Shown here piece after piece: positions 8,158 to 17,245 of a stretch of 64,000 bases of DNA (position 1 is the first letter of the stretch; the number at the start of each line of letters is the position of its first letter). The stretch is from Aquabacterium sp. (GTDB taxonomy: Bacteria > Pseudomonadota > Gammaproteobacteria > Burkholderiales > Burkholderiaceae_C). A program made the translations under genes and the position numbers. Location: positions 1 through 64,000 of the forward strand of contig NZ_JAQSDR010000004.1 of assembly GCF_029946005.1 (NCBI RefSeq), written 5' to 3'. The notes under the pieces are model-generated. The model worked only from the letters and a program-made list of their open reading frames with translations, searched no databases and was not told the DNA's origin.

Positions 8158-10119
8158 TCAAGCCGAGGCCGGAGCACTCAAGGCATCCACGGCGCCGCCC
8201 AGTTCAGATTGGCGCCACATTGACACGTAAATCGCTTCCAGATTCTTGCAAAAGCTGTCGGTGTCAAACAGCGGATATGTCGCCTTGTTGGCCTGCAACT
8301 TGGCCTTCACTGCCCCCAGCAACTCAGGGTTGGTGGCCAGTTTCAAGGCCAGGGCTTCGTAGCCCGCGGCCGAGTTGGCCACCAGCTCGGGCAGGCCGAT
8401 CGCGTGCAGCAGGCTGGCCGCCACCCGGGCCGGGAAAGCGCCCCCCATGAAGGTCACCACGGGCAAACCGGCCATCAGGGCATCGGCGGCGGTGGTGTGG
8501 GCGTTGTAGGGGTGCGTGTCGAGGAAGATGTCGGCCTGGCGGTAGCGTGCCATGTGGTCTTCGACCAAGGGCACGCGGCCCGCGAACACCAGACGCGACG
8601 GGTCAACCCCGCGCAGTTGCGCTTCCTTGCGCAGATTGGCTTGCGAGGCTGCGCTGCGAGACATCAACCACAACACGCTGCCGGGCACCTGGGCCAGCAG
8701 GCGCATCCAAATGTCGAACAAAGGCGGGTTGATCTTGTAGTCGTGGCTGAAAGAGCAGAACACGATGCCGGTGTCGGGCAAGCCGCACTCCTGGCGCGTG
8801 GGGGTGCGCTCGGAAATCTTCAGGCCGGCATCGGTCGGCAGGTAGGCGTCGGGCAGGTACACCACCTTCTCGTTGTAGAAGCGCTGGTGTTCGGGCGGGA
8901 TCACATGCCGGTCGGCAATGATGTAGTCCATGTAACTGGTGCCCAAGGTGCCCGGGTAACCCAGGAAGTTGGCCTGGGCAGGCACGGGCCGGTGGGCGAA
9001 CAGGTCGGTGCGCGAATCGGCGGTGTAACCCGCCAGGTCCACGGCCACGTCGATCTCCATTTCGCGCATCAGCTCGGCGATCTGCCGCGAGGTCATCGTG
9101 CGCGCATCCACGAACTTGTCGAAGCAGGCCAGCATGCGTGAGCGCAGGCGGCTCTGGTCGTCGATGCCCAGCGAGATGGCCACGGTTTCGAAACGGTTCT
9201 TGTCGTGGTGTTCGAAGATGCCAGCCATCAGGTGGCCGACCGGGTGTTCGCGCAGGTCGGGCGACACGTAGGCCAGGCGGATCTTCTTGTGGCGATAACG
9301 CTCACCGGTCCACAGCGGCTTCTTGGACACCGGAAAGCGCGTGGCGAAGATTTGTGCGCTGATCTGATGGTCTTGGCAATCGTCCGAGAACGCCATCAAG
9401 GGCAGTGATTTGCAGCTCTTTTGGTGGGCCTTGATGCCCGAGATGATCTTGGCCGAGTTGCCTTCAAAACCGGTCCAGTCGCAGGCGTGCAGGCGCTCAT
9501 AAGCCAGCAGTCCGTGGCCGTAGTCGTAATTGGGGTTGACCGCCAGCAGGCGCTCGAACATGGCAATGGCTTCGTCACTGCGCTTGAACTCGGTCAGGAT
9601 GATGCCGCTGTTGCCCATGGCGGCTTCGTGGTCGGGCTTGATGGCCAGCACGCGCTTGAAGCGCTCCAGCGCCTCCAGGTGGCGCTGCTGGTCGCGCAAC
9701 AGCACACCACTGTTGAGCAGAACTTCGGTGTATTCGGGGTTGAGCTCCAAGGCCTTGTCGTAGCTGGCCATGGCATCGGCGGCGCGCCCAAAGGCTTGCA
9801 GCACATTGGCGTAGGCCATCCACAAGGGGGCGAAGGTGGGGCACTTGAGCACGCCATCTGACAGCAGCTCCAACGCCTGGGCATGGTCGCCTCGTTGCAA
9901 CAGAATCACCGCCAATGAATACAGGGCGGCGCCGTCAGCGGGGTGCGTGATCAGGTAGGCGCGGAACAGCGCTTCGGCCTCCGCGATCTGGCCCTTGTTC
10001 TGCAACTCAATGCCCAGGATCAAGGCCGAGGGGTCGTTGGTCAGAACAGGCGCGGCGCTATCAGCCTTGGCAGGCTGGCGACGTGGCAACGTCGCGGCAT
10101 GAAATCGATTTCCCATCAT
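8158..10119 (-). CDS. TPR-repeat GT41 (O-GlcNAc transferase/SPINDLY-like) glycosyltransferase
   Basis: A 653-residue protein combining about four to five TPR repeats (roughly residues 30-200) with a GT41 catalytic domain (about 270-630). Diagnostic GT41 blocks are YVSPDLREHPVGHLM, AGYTADSRTDLFAHRPVPAQ, LGYPGTLGTSYMDYIIAD and DTHPYNAHTTAADALMAGLP, plus the HDYKINP segment. Enzymes of this family transfer a sugar from a nucleotide donor to Ser/Thr hydroxyls, with the TPR superhelix docking the protein substrate; some bacterial members modify adhesins or flagellin. The neighbouring Thr-rich repeat protein and type I exporter make that protein the obvious candidate acceptor (inference). Two ATGs are adjacent at 10119 and 10116; the Shine-Dalgarno sequence is weak. 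Confidence 0.9.
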   Translation of the reverse strand: MMGNRFHAATLPRRQPAKADSAAPVLTNDPSALILGIELQNKGQIAEAEALFRAYLITHPADGAALYSLAVILLQRGDHAQALELLSDGVLKCPTFAPLWMAYANVLQAFGRAADAMASYDKALELNPEYTEVLLNSGVLLRDQQRHLEALERFKRVLAIKPDHEAAMGNSGIILTEFKRSDEAIAMFERLLAVNPNYDYGHGLLAYERLHACDWTGFEGNSAKIISGIKAHQKSCKSLPLMAFSDDCQDHQISAQIFATRFPVSKKPLWTGERYRHKKIRLAYVSPDLREHPVGHLMAGIFEHHDKNRFETVAISLGIDDQSRLRSRMLACFDKFVDARTMTSRQIAELMREMEIDVAVDLAGYTADSRTDLFAHRPVPAQANFLGYPGTLGTSYMDYIIADRHVIPPEHQRFYNEKVVYLPDAYLPTDAGLKISERTPTRQECGLPDTGIVFCSFSHDYKINPPLFDIWMRLLAQVPGSVLWLMSRSAASQANLRKEAQLRGVDPSRLVFAGRVPLVEDHMARYRQADIFLDTHPYNAHTTAADALMAGLPVVTFMGGAFPARVAASLLHAIGLPELVANSAAGYEALALKLATNPELLGAVKAKLQANKATYPLFDTDSFCKNLEAIYVSMWRQSELGGAVDALSAPASA

Positions 10120-10227
10120 TGGAGGCCCTATGACACGGCGCTATCGCCGCGACATCCAGCTTAGATGAGGCAGAAGTTCACGACTCCAGACAACAAAGCG
10201 GTGAAAACCGATCAAATCCGGCCTGGA

Positions 10228-11439
10228 TCATTTGGTGATGACGATGAAGTCTGACGTGCTCGCACCACCGTCATTAAACGGTGAGTCATCCACCATGGTC
10301 AAGGCGCCCGTGCTGGCGTTGATCTTGTAAGCCGCAACTCCCCCACCCGCAAGCAGGCTTGAGTACACGAATTTTCCGGAAGGATCCGTGGCCACGGCAG
10401 TGGGCCCGGGGTTGGAAGGCGTGGTGACTATGGTTCCTCCGCCTGATATCGCCGTCAATAAGCCCTGGGAGCCACCGCCTTGCGCGATTGAATAGGCTCC
10501 GATGGTGTTGTCCGACCGGTTGGAGATGTAGGCAAATTTGTTGTTGGGATCGATCGCGATACCCGTCGGTGTGGAGCCGGGCGTGGACACGAAACCTTTG
10601 TAGGCGAGCCCGCCAGTGAGGGTGTTGGCAATGTCATACACCATCACGCTGTCACCCGTTTCGTTTGACACATAAACCTGCCTGCCTGATGGCGACACCG
10701 TGATCAGATTGGGACGGGCCCCTGCGGCAATCGACCCCACAGGCGTCAAAGCGCCCGCCACCAGGCTGCCGGTGCTGGCCGTGTCGATCGTGAACATGGA
10801 AATCGTGCTGGGCGATGACGTCGCACCACGGTTGGCGACATAGACGAATTTCCCAGAAGGGTCAACAGCCACCGACCAAGGAGCAATGTCTGCGGAAGAT
10901 GGGAGCGCGAATGGAGAACCCGGGATGGCGGTCAGCAAACCGGTGACCGTGCTGCGCGTGAAGGCCGAAATGGTGTCGCTGCCGGAGTTGGCCACATAAA
11001 CATAGCGTCCCTGGGGATCAACCACCACCGACTTGGGCAGGCTGCCGGTGGGCACCGGCAAAGCCGCGCTGATCAATACGCCAGAAGGATCGGAGATGCT
11101 GAAAATCGAGAGGTTGTTGGAGCCCGAATTGGCCACGTAGGCGTACTTCACCAGTGGATCGACCGCAATGCAAGTGGGGGTAGAGCCCGTCAGCCAGGGG
11201 GTTCCTGCGCCCATGGTGGTCAGCGTGCCATCAGTGGGATCAACGGAATAACCGGACACGCTGTTGTCATTGGAGTGAACCACGTACGCAAACCGTGGCG
11301 GCGCAATGCCTTCTCCTGGAACAAACCCCGGGAGGTCCGTCCCTGGGGTGCCGTAATCCGGATCACCGCCCCCACAAGCCACCGCCATGAGACTCGCCAC
11401 GCCAGCAGCCAGCAGCCACGCCAACCTGTGTCTTTTCAT
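10228..11439 (-). CDS. Beta-propeller (lactonase-fold) lipoprotein
   Basis: A 403-residue protein with a signal peptide and a probable lipobox ending AVAC (cysteine near residue 22), followed by a GGG linker, so likely a lipoprotein. The rest consists of repeated blades with the motif FAYVxNxxSNxVSxYxID and YVYVANxGSDTISAF, as in the 6-phosphogluconolactonase/YVTN-type seven-bladed propeller family. The ATG at 11439 is preferred over the upstream in-frame start because it gives the signal peptide and has GGAG five bases upstream. It sits between tolC-like and GT41 genes. A lactonase activity is unproven; the fold could serve as a binding or scaffold protein on the cell surface. Confidence 0.82.
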   Translation of the reverse strand: MKRHRLAWLLAAGVASLMAVACGGGDPDYGTPGTDLPGFVPGEGIAPPRFAYVVHSNDNSVSGYSVDPTDGTLTTMGAGTPWLTGSTPTCIAVDPLVKYAYVANSGSNNLSIFSISDPSGVLISAALPVPTGSLPKSVVVDPQGRYVYVANSGSDTISAFTRSTVTGLLTAIPGSPFALPSSADIAPWSVAVDPSGKFVYVANRGATSSPSTISMFTIDTASTGSLVAGALTPVGSIAAGARPNLITVSPSGRQVYVSNETGDSVMVYDIANTLTGGLAYKGFVSTPGSTPTGIAIDPNNKFAYISNRSDNTIGAYSIAQGGGSQGLLTAISGGGTIVTTPSNPGPTAVATDPSGKFVYSSLLAGGGVAAYKINASTGALTMVDDSPFNDGGASTSDFIVITK

Positions 11440-11516
11440 AGAGTCTCCGCCAGGGATTCTTGATCGATTATGCGACTTCACGCAGGTTATCGACCATTTC
11501 AGGGCCAGCTTGATCG

Positions 11517-12890
11517 TCATGGTTTTTGCTCTGGCATCAACCACGCGGTCAGGCCAGCCCCCATGGACCTCATCTGCGCGCTGGCGGCAAAGCCGTCGTG
11601 CAAGGAGTTGACGTAGGCGATGCGCAAGCTGAAGTGGTCCGACTCGGCGGACATCACGTCAAACAGCGAGCGTTTGCCCAACTGAGACCATTGCTGAAAG
11701 GTGAAATTGCGCACCCGCTCGCTGTCCCGCAGCACGTCCACATAGCGCTTGGCGCGGTCCAGCGAGGTGGTGGCAATGTCGTAGATCTCGGCAGTACGCG
11801 CAAACTTCGAAGCCAGCAGTTCCGCCAGCTGCTGACGTGCCGACTCGGCCCGCTTGCTCGCCGCCATCGACGTGGCCTTGTCAGAGAATCCATTGAACAA
11901 GCTGTAAGACACGCTCACGCCAGCTTGCCAGGACGACACCTTGGCCGACCCCGCCATGCCTTCGGTCTTGGACAAGGCCCAGTTGAGCTGGGGCTTTTGC
12001 CCCGCCACCACGGCCCTGGCATAACTGTCCATGGCATCGGCCTGGGTGCGCAGTTGTTGCGCATCGTTGCCGAATTCGATCTGCCGGTTGATTTCGCCAA
12101 TCTCAGGCACGGCGGCCAGCGGCACCGTGATGCCCTCGCCCAGCGACAGCTTGTCGCCAATCAGCTTGCGCAAACGCAACTCGATCTGACGGCTTTGGGC
12201 CAGGGCGCCATCGCGCGACAACTCGGTTTGCGCCTGGGTTTTGCGCGCCTGGACCAGTTCGCTGGCGCGGCCCTTGTCCTCCGCCACGATGCCTTCCAGC
12301 GCCTCGACCAGGCAGCTCATTTTGCGGGCGTACTGTTGGTACACCTGGGCTTGCAGGCGGTAGCGGTTGCGCTCCAGCGCCGTGGTCACAGCCTCCAGCA
12401 CCACCTGCTCTTGCGTGACCGCGGCGCCGTACTTCGCAGAGCCCGCCAGCTGAGTGCGCCATTCGGTCAAGCGGTTCAAGCGACCACCGTCGTACAGGTT
12501 GGACGACATGTTCAACGAAACGCTGGACAGGTTGCCCTTCTGGGTCGTCACGCCATCCACCTTGGTGTTGCCGGCGCCCACGGTGCCACTGACGCTGACT
12601 TGCGGATAGCGCCCGCCTTTGGTTTCTTCCAGATCGTAGTCGGCGGCTTCGGCCAACAAGCGCGCCGCGCCCACTTCGGCACTGCGCTTGGCAGCTTCCC
12701 GGGCGATGAGCCGCAACTGCGTCATCGGGTCCAGCGGTGCTTCCACCTCGACAAGCGACTTGGCGCCCGGCTTGGCCGCGGGCAGGTTGACGATGTCGTC
12801 AGTGCAACGGGCCGCCAGTGCCTGGCCACAGACCGCCGTGGCCAGGGCGGATGCCAGCAAAGACGCCTTCAGTGTTTCAACAATGTTCAT
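11517..12890 (-). CDS. TolC-family outer membrane channel of a type I secretion system
   Basis: A 457-residue protein with an N-terminal signal peptide (cleavage after GQALA) and two helical/coiled repeats typical of outer membrane efflux proteins. It has the beta-barrel/tunnel signatures SLNMSSNLYDGG in the first half and GVSVSYSLFNGF in the second. It would form the outer membrane conduit for the ABC-HlyD pair encoded immediately upstream: only 2 bp separate the HlyD stop from this ATG. The gene order ABC-HlyD-TolC in one operon is that of LapBCE-like adhesin exporters. The Lap-type assignment rests on operon content and on the transporter's N-terminal domain. Confidence 0.9.
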   Translation of the reverse strand: MNIVETLKASLLASALATAVCGQALAARCTDDIVNLPAAKPGAKSLVEVEAPLDPMTQLRLIAREAAKRSAEVGAARLLAEAADYDLEETKGGRYPQVSVSGTVGAGNTKVDGVTTQKGNLSSVSLNMSSNLYDGGRLNRLTEWRTQLAGSAKYGAAVTQEQVVLEAVTTALERNRYRLQAQVYQQYARKMSCLVEALEGIVAEDKGRASELVQARKTQAQTELSRDGALAQSRQIELRLRKLIGDKLSLGEGITVPLAAVPEIGEINRQIEFGNDAQQLRTQADAMDSYARAVVAGQKPQLNWALSKTEGMAGSAKVSSWQAGVSVSYSLFNGFSDKATSMAASKRAESARQQLAELLASKFARTAEIYDIATTSLDRAKRYVDVLRDSERVRNFTFQQWSQLGKRSLFDVMSAESDHFSLRIAYVNSLHDGFAASAQMRSMGAGLTAWLMPEQKP

Positions 12891-12892
12891 GG

Positions 12893-14128
12893 CTAACGTT
12901 CCCGGAAGGCTTCCTGTGACTTGATCATCGGCATGAGCAGGTACTCCAGCACCGAGCGTTCGCCGGTGCGCACCTCAACGGATGCCGTCATGCCAGGCAT
13001 CACCATCAGGGGCTTGTTGCCCTTGTGCAAGGTGGATTGGTTGGACCGAATCAGGGCCCGGTAATAGGTGGTGTCGGGCGCATTGGCCGCCTTGGCCTCC
13101 TCGCCCAAGGCATCGGGGCTGATGTAGTCAATCGTGCCCTGCAGGCCACCGTAGATGTAGTAGTCGTAGGCGGACAGCTTGACCGTGACGGGCAACCCCA
13201 CCTTCACAAAGCCAATGTCTGAAGGCTTGATGCGCGCCTCGATCAGCACGCGCGGCCCAATGGGCAGGATCTCCATGATGGGCGCACCGGCCTGGACCAC
13301 GCCGCCCACCGTGCCGATGCGGATGTTCTTGACGAGGCCATGCACCGGTGACTTCAGGGTGGTGCGCGTCAGCACGTCCTGCTTCACCACCATTTGTTCT
13401 TCGAGCTGGGCCAGCTCTGTCCGGGCCTTGACCAGCTCGGTGCTGGCCTCTTGGCGGAAGCGGTTAATGCGTTCCTGGATCTGCAAGGTCATGTCATTGC
13501 CCTGGCGCTGCAAGCGCATCACCTCGACCTCGGACATCAGGCCCTTGGCCGACATGCGCTGGGCCATGGCCAGTTCGCGGTTCAGCAAAGCCAGGCTGCG
13601 GCGATTCACCGCCACGCCCTCTTCCAGCGCCTGACGGCGCGCGGCGTAAGACTCGCTCTCGCCTTGCACGATCACCGGCTGCGCGAGGACTTCTGGCGGG
13701 AACAACAAACGCCGCCCCGTGGACTCGGCCACCAGCCGCGACAAGGTGCCCTTCAAGGCCACCAGCTTGGCCTGGCCTTCGTTCTGCTGAGCCTCGAAAC
13801 GGGTCGGGTCCATTTGCAGCAAGTCCTGGCCTTTTTCCACCACCATGCCTTCGCGCACCAGCACCTTGTGCAAGATGCCGCCTTCCAGGCTGGCGATCAC
13901 TTGCTCTCGCCCATCGGCCACCACGCGCCCTTCGGCCTTGGTCACCTGGTCCACCCGGGCGATGAAGGCCCAGACAATGGCCGAGAAGACGGCGGTCAGC
14001 ATGAGGTAAAGCGCCCATGAGGCGCGCGGTGTCGCTTCATTGAGCTGAGCTTCCTTGACGCCCGACAGGAACCGCTCGTCACCGCGAAAGTAGTTGCCCT
14101 GCACCTGTTGGTCGGCGTGTGACGACAT
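12893..14128 (-). CDS. HlyD-family membrane fusion protein of a type I secretion system
   Basis: A 411-residue adaptor with a short cytoplasmic N terminus and one membrane segment (LMLTAVFSAIVWAFIA, about residues 38-53). Then comes a biotinyl-lipoyl-like half (VIASLEGGILHKVLVREG), a long coiled-coil hairpin (about 130-270) and a second lipoyl/beta-barrel part ending in SVEVRTGERSVLEYLL, the standard C terminus of HlyD proteins. The ATG at 14128 is used; it lies 10 bp after the ABC transporter stop. It links the inner membrane ABC protein to the TolC-like channel during substrate export. Confidence 0.92.
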   Translation of the reverse strand: MSSHADQQVQGNYFRGDERFLSGVKEAQLNEATPRASWALYLMLTAVFSAIVWAFIARVDQVTKAEGRVVADGREQVIASLEGGILHKVLVREGMVVEKGQDLLQMDPTRFEAQQNEGQAKLVALKGTLSRLVAESTGRRLLFPPEVLAQPVIVQGESESYAARRQALEEGVAVNRRSLALLNRELAMAQRMSAKGLMSEVEVMRLQRQGNDMTLQIQERINRFRQEASTELVKARTELAQLEEQMVVKQDVLTRTTLKSPVHGLVKNIRIGTVGGVVQAGAPIMEILPIGPRVLIEARIKPSDIGFVKVGLPVTVKLSAYDYYIYGGLQGTIDYISPDALGEEAKAANAPDTTYYRALIRSNQSTLHKGNKPLMVMPGMTASVEVRTGERSVLEYLLMPMIKSQEAFRER

Positions 14129-14138
14129 CCGCCCTCCC

Positions 14139-16436
14139 CTACATCCCGCCTGCGGCGGACAGCTCGCGCCGAACTTGTGGAGCCTCCGCCGGGGCAGACT
14201 GGGGAGCGGCAGGCGCGGGCCGACCGGCCAACAGGGCAAGCACGTGAGCCTTGGGGCCATCGGCCAGGATCTTGCCGGAGTCGACCACGATCACGCGGTC
14301 CACCACGTCGAGCAAGGCGGGCCGGTGCGTCACCACCACCAGCGTCTGGCCATCCACGGCCGTGCGCAGGTGGTTGATGAAACTGGATTCGGCTTGCGCG
14401 TCCATCGAGCTGGTGGGCTCGTCCATCAGCAGAATTTGTGAACGCGTCACCAGGCAACGCGCCAAGGCCACGAGTTGGCGTTGCCCCCCTGACAGCAAGG
14501 CCCCCATTTCACCGACAGGCAGTTCGTAGCCCATCGGGTGCGCTGCGGCCAGCTTGTCCAGGCCGGTCAGGCGTGCCACGTTGATGAAGTGGCTCATGTC
14601 CGCATTGGCGCGGCCGAGCATCACGTTGTCTTTCAGCGTGCCATGGAAGAGCCGCGGCTCTTGCGACACGAAGCCAACGTGCGTTCTGAAATCGGTGGGG
14701 TCAATCTGGCGCAGGTCAATGCCATCCACTTCGACGAAGCCATCCGTGGGTTGGTACAGCCCCCCCAGCAGACGCAAGATCGTGGACTTGCCGCTGCCGA
14801 TCTTGCCCAAGATGGCCACACGCTCGCCCGGCCGAATCTGCAGGCTTACGCCTTTGAGCACCGTGGGCGCATGCTGGTTTTTGCCTTTGGGGTAGAAAAA
14901 GCTCACGTCGTGCAGGCCCACTTGGCCGGTCAGCGATGTCCGCGACAGGTAGCGCTTGCCAGGCTCGCGCTCGGTCGGCAAGGCCATCAACTCGTTCAGC
15001 GACATCAAGGCGGCACGGGCCCCTTGGTAACGCCCAGCCAGCGAAACCACCGAGGTCAAGGGCGCAATGGCCCGCCCCGCGAACATCACGGCCCCGATCA
15101 AGGCGCCACCGGAAATCTTGTTGTCTTCGATCAGCAAGACGCCCCAGATGAGCATGCTCACGGTCACCAGCGGTTGAATGACCATGGTGAAGTTGCTGAC
15201 CCAGCTGGCCATGGCCCGCGACCGCAGGGAGGTTTGCGCCGCCGCGGCGTTGGCCTCCTCGTAGCGGGTCGCGAAGTACCCTTGGGCACCCGCAGCTCGC
15301 ACGTCTTCCATGCCCTCAACCGCTTCAACAAGCACACCCTGTAAGTTGGCGTGCTGGCTCATGTTGGCCGTCATCATCTTGCGCAGGTATTTCTGGATAC
15401 CCCAGGACAGGCCCAGCACCAACGGCACGGCCACCAGCAAGACCGTCACCAAGGGCCCCGCGATGACATAGGTCATCACAATGAACAAGAGGATGAAGGG
15501 CATGTCCGTGAGCACGGAGATGCTGGCCGAGGCCGTGAAATCGCGCACCACTTCAATCTGGGCCAGGCGGTGGGCAAACGAGCCCGCCGACTCAGGCCGG
15601 TGCTCCAGCCGGATGGCCAAGGCCTGGTTGAACAACATGTTGCCCAGCTTCAGGTCGGCCTTCTTGCCCGCCATGTCGATCAGGTAACTGCGCAACTGGC
15701 GCGCCACCAAGTCAAAGGCGATGCCCAGCAAGGTGCCTGCGCCCAGAGACCACAGGGTGACCAGCGCTTTGTTGGGGATGACTTTGTCGTACACCACCGA
15801 GGTGAAGAACCCCGTCACCAGCATCAGCACATTGCTGAGCAAGGCAGCCAGCATGGCCGAGCGGTAATACGGCACGTAATTCTTGAGCGTGGACCACAGC
15901 CAGTGCGAGTCGGAATCCGACTCGACTTCGGGCGTGCCATGGCGCATGCCAGCGCGCAAGGCCGTCACCAGCGTGTAGCCGGAATATTCGGGAAGCAGCT
16001 CTTCCTCAGTTGCGGTGCAAATTTCGTTGTCCGCGCCGGGCATGATCACTTCGAAGCGCACACCACCAGCACGTTTGGAGCGCTCGCCCACACGGCGCGT
16101 CACGATGCAGGCATCGCCGTTTTTGAGCAGCAGCACCACCGGCATCAACAAGGTCAGGATCTTGCTGGGCGGACGCCGGACCAAGGTGGCACTGAAGCCT
16201 GCCTGGCGCATCAACTGCACCGCCTGAACGGCCGTCATGGGCCCATTCAGTTGCATGCCATTGAGCAAAGAAGCGGGGGTGCGGTCCACGCCGTGGTGGC
16301 GGCACAGCCAAAGCAGCGCCTCCAGCATCGGATCGGTCGGCGTCGGTCCGTAGGAAGAAGGCGCACCCTCGCCTTCCGCTTGGGGCTCTAGCGCCTCGTG
16401 CGGATCGGCCAAACCAGGGTCCATTGCGTCTTCCAC
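14139..16436 (-). CDS. Type I secretion ABC transporter with N-terminal peptidase-like domain (LapB-like)
   Basis: A 765-residue fused permease/ATPase. Residues about 35-160 form a C39-like domain without the usual DCG catalytic setting (it reads LLWLCRHHGVD), as in peptidase-dead CLD domains that recognise RTX/adhesin substrates. A six-helix transmembrane domain spans about 185-470. The nucleotide-binding domain has Walker A GKIGSGKST, signature LSGGQRQ, Walker B ILLMDEP and the H-loop histidine in VVVTHRP. The GTG at 16436 has AAGGAG eight bases upstream; a downstream ATG at 16424 is the alternative. It is first in the ABC-HlyD-TolC operon. The closest functional analogue is the LapB/HasD-type exporter of large adhesins. 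Confidence 0.92.
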   Translation of the reverse strand: MEDAMDPGLADPHEALEPQAEGEGAPSSYGPTPTDPMLEALLWLCRHHGVDRTPASLLNGMQLNGPMTAVQAVQLMRQAGFSATLVRRPPSKILTLLMPVVLLLKNGDACIVTRRVGERSKRAGGVRFEVIMPGADNEICTATEEELLPEYSGYTLVTALRAGMRHGTPEVESDSDSHWLWSTLKNYVPYYRSAMLAALLSNVLMLVTGFFTSVVYDKVIPNKALVTLWSLGAGTLLGIAFDLVARQLRSYLIDMAGKKADLKLGNMLFNQALAIRLEHRPESAGSFAHRLAQIEVVRDFTASASISVLTDMPFILLFIVMTYVIAGPLVTVLLVAVPLVLGLSWGIQKYLRKMMTANMSQHANLQGVLVEAVEGMEDVRAAGAQGYFATRYEEANAAAAQTSLRSRAMASWVSNFTMVIQPLVTVSMLIWGVLLIEDNKISGGALIGAVMFAGRAIAPLTSVVSLAGRYQGARAALMSLNELMALPTEREPGKRYLSRTSLTGQVGLHDVSFFYPKGKNQHAPTVLKGVSLQIRPGERVAILGKIGSGKSTILRLLGGLYQPTDGFVEVDGIDLRQIDPTDFRTHVGFVSQEPRLFHGTLKDNVMLGRANADMSHFINVARLTGLDKLAAAHPMGYELPVGEMGALLSGGQRQLVALARCLVTRSQILLMDEPTSSMDAQAESSFINHLRTAVDGQTLVVVTHRPALLDVVDRVIVVDSGKILADGPKAHVLALLAGRPAPAAPQSAPAEAPQVRRELSAAGGM

Positions 16437-16868
16437 CTAGAAAACTCCTTCATGTCGTACCTCTGGATGCTAGAGATCGACCGTCAGGACTTAAGGCGCA
16501 ATAAAAGCACGTTGACCCGTCAATTCCGGGCCTGGCTCAGGACAAGAGGCTCATCTCCTCCTGGTTTTCGGCCAGAGACGCTGCTTCAGGGCGACGCGCG
16601 CTACGCAACTGGGCATCAAGCTGCAAGCAAGCCTTGCCCCTGGACAACGACGGCCCCAGCGCCTTCGAATTCGACCGATGTCGATCCACCGGACATGGTG
16701 CGCATCTGCCTGCTGGGGGCACCGTTGTCGCGCGGTGAATGCGAGGCCGCTCTCAGGCTGATCGCCGCCACGCTGGACCAACCGCTCCACCCTCAAGCCA
16801 CCGTGCGGTCCTGACATGACAAAAGCCCACCGCGCCTTCAGCAACGATGGGCTTGTTCAACAAGTGTC
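16437..16868. other. 432-bp intergenic region with no confident gene
   Basis: This stretch separates the type I secretion operon from a tRNA cluster. An open frame from 16452 to 16814 on the plus strand (120 residues) has poor codon use in its first half (rare Leu and Arg codons) and no recognisable motif, so I do not call it; its last 40 codons look more coding-like and could be a decayed gene end. A small inverted repeat TTGAC-CC-GTCAA lies near 16511-16522, about 75 bp upstream of the transporter start. It may be part of that operon's control region. No clear sigma-70 pair with good spacing was found. Confidence 0.4.
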
Positions 16869-16942
16869 TGGAGGCGCGACCCGGAGTCGAACCGGGCTAA
16901 CCGGATTTGCAATCCGGGGCATAACCGCTTTGCTATCGCGCC
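16869..16942 (-). tRNA. tRNA-Cys(GCA), copy 1
   Basis: The minus strand folds into a complete cloverleaf of 74 nt with acceptor arms GGCGCGA/TCGCGCC, anticodon GCA in the loop TTGCAAA, a T arm with GGTTCGACTCC, and an encoded CCA end. It is the second tRNA of a Gly-Cys unit. An identical copy is at 18813-18886. Confidence 0.96.
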
Positions 16943-16963
16943 AGAATCTGCGTGATTCTGTAC

Positions 16964-17001
16964 AAAAAAAGGAAGCCTGTGGTGACACGGGCTTCCTTTT
17001 T
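16964..17001. terminator. Terminator-like hairpin between tRNA-Gly and tRNA-Cys, copy 1
   Basis: An 11-bp stem (GGAAGCCTGTG / CACGGGCTTCC, one wobble) with loop GTGA is flanked by A7 and T5 runs. On the minus strand it lies downstream of tRNA-Gly and upstream of tRNA-Cys, where it looks like an intrinsic terminator or attenuator inside the unit. A structural equivalent with the same GGAAGCC core occurs in copy 2. Confidence 0.7.
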
Positions 17002-17030
17002 CGTGACTCACCTGAAGGCGAATCGAATAT

Positions 17031-17106
<76 letters not shown>

Positions 17107-17146
17107 ATTGTTGTCAACTGCATTGCAGTCATCAGCCAAGACCATG

Positions 17147-17176
17147 ACTATACACTTTTTTTGGCCTTGCTGGCAA
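17147..17176 (-). promoter_or_regulatory. Sigma-70 promoter of tRNA Gly-Cys unit, copy 1
   Basis: On the minus strand a TTGCCA -35 box (17171-17176) and TATAGT -10 box (17147-17152) are separated by 18 bp, about 40 bp upstream of tRNA-Gly. Copy 2 has the same -10 box and spacing. Confidence 0.7.
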
Positions 17177-17245
17177 ACAGGTCGAACCAAATTTGCGCCA
17201 TCCACGACCTTGTCACTAGGGCGCTGGGCTTACACTCTCGGCCGT

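Noticed and set aside
16398-16814. Plus-strand open frame overlapping the start of the ABC transporter gene
   Set aside because: Its first half has poor codon use, its start lies inside the transporter gene and no motif is recognisable.
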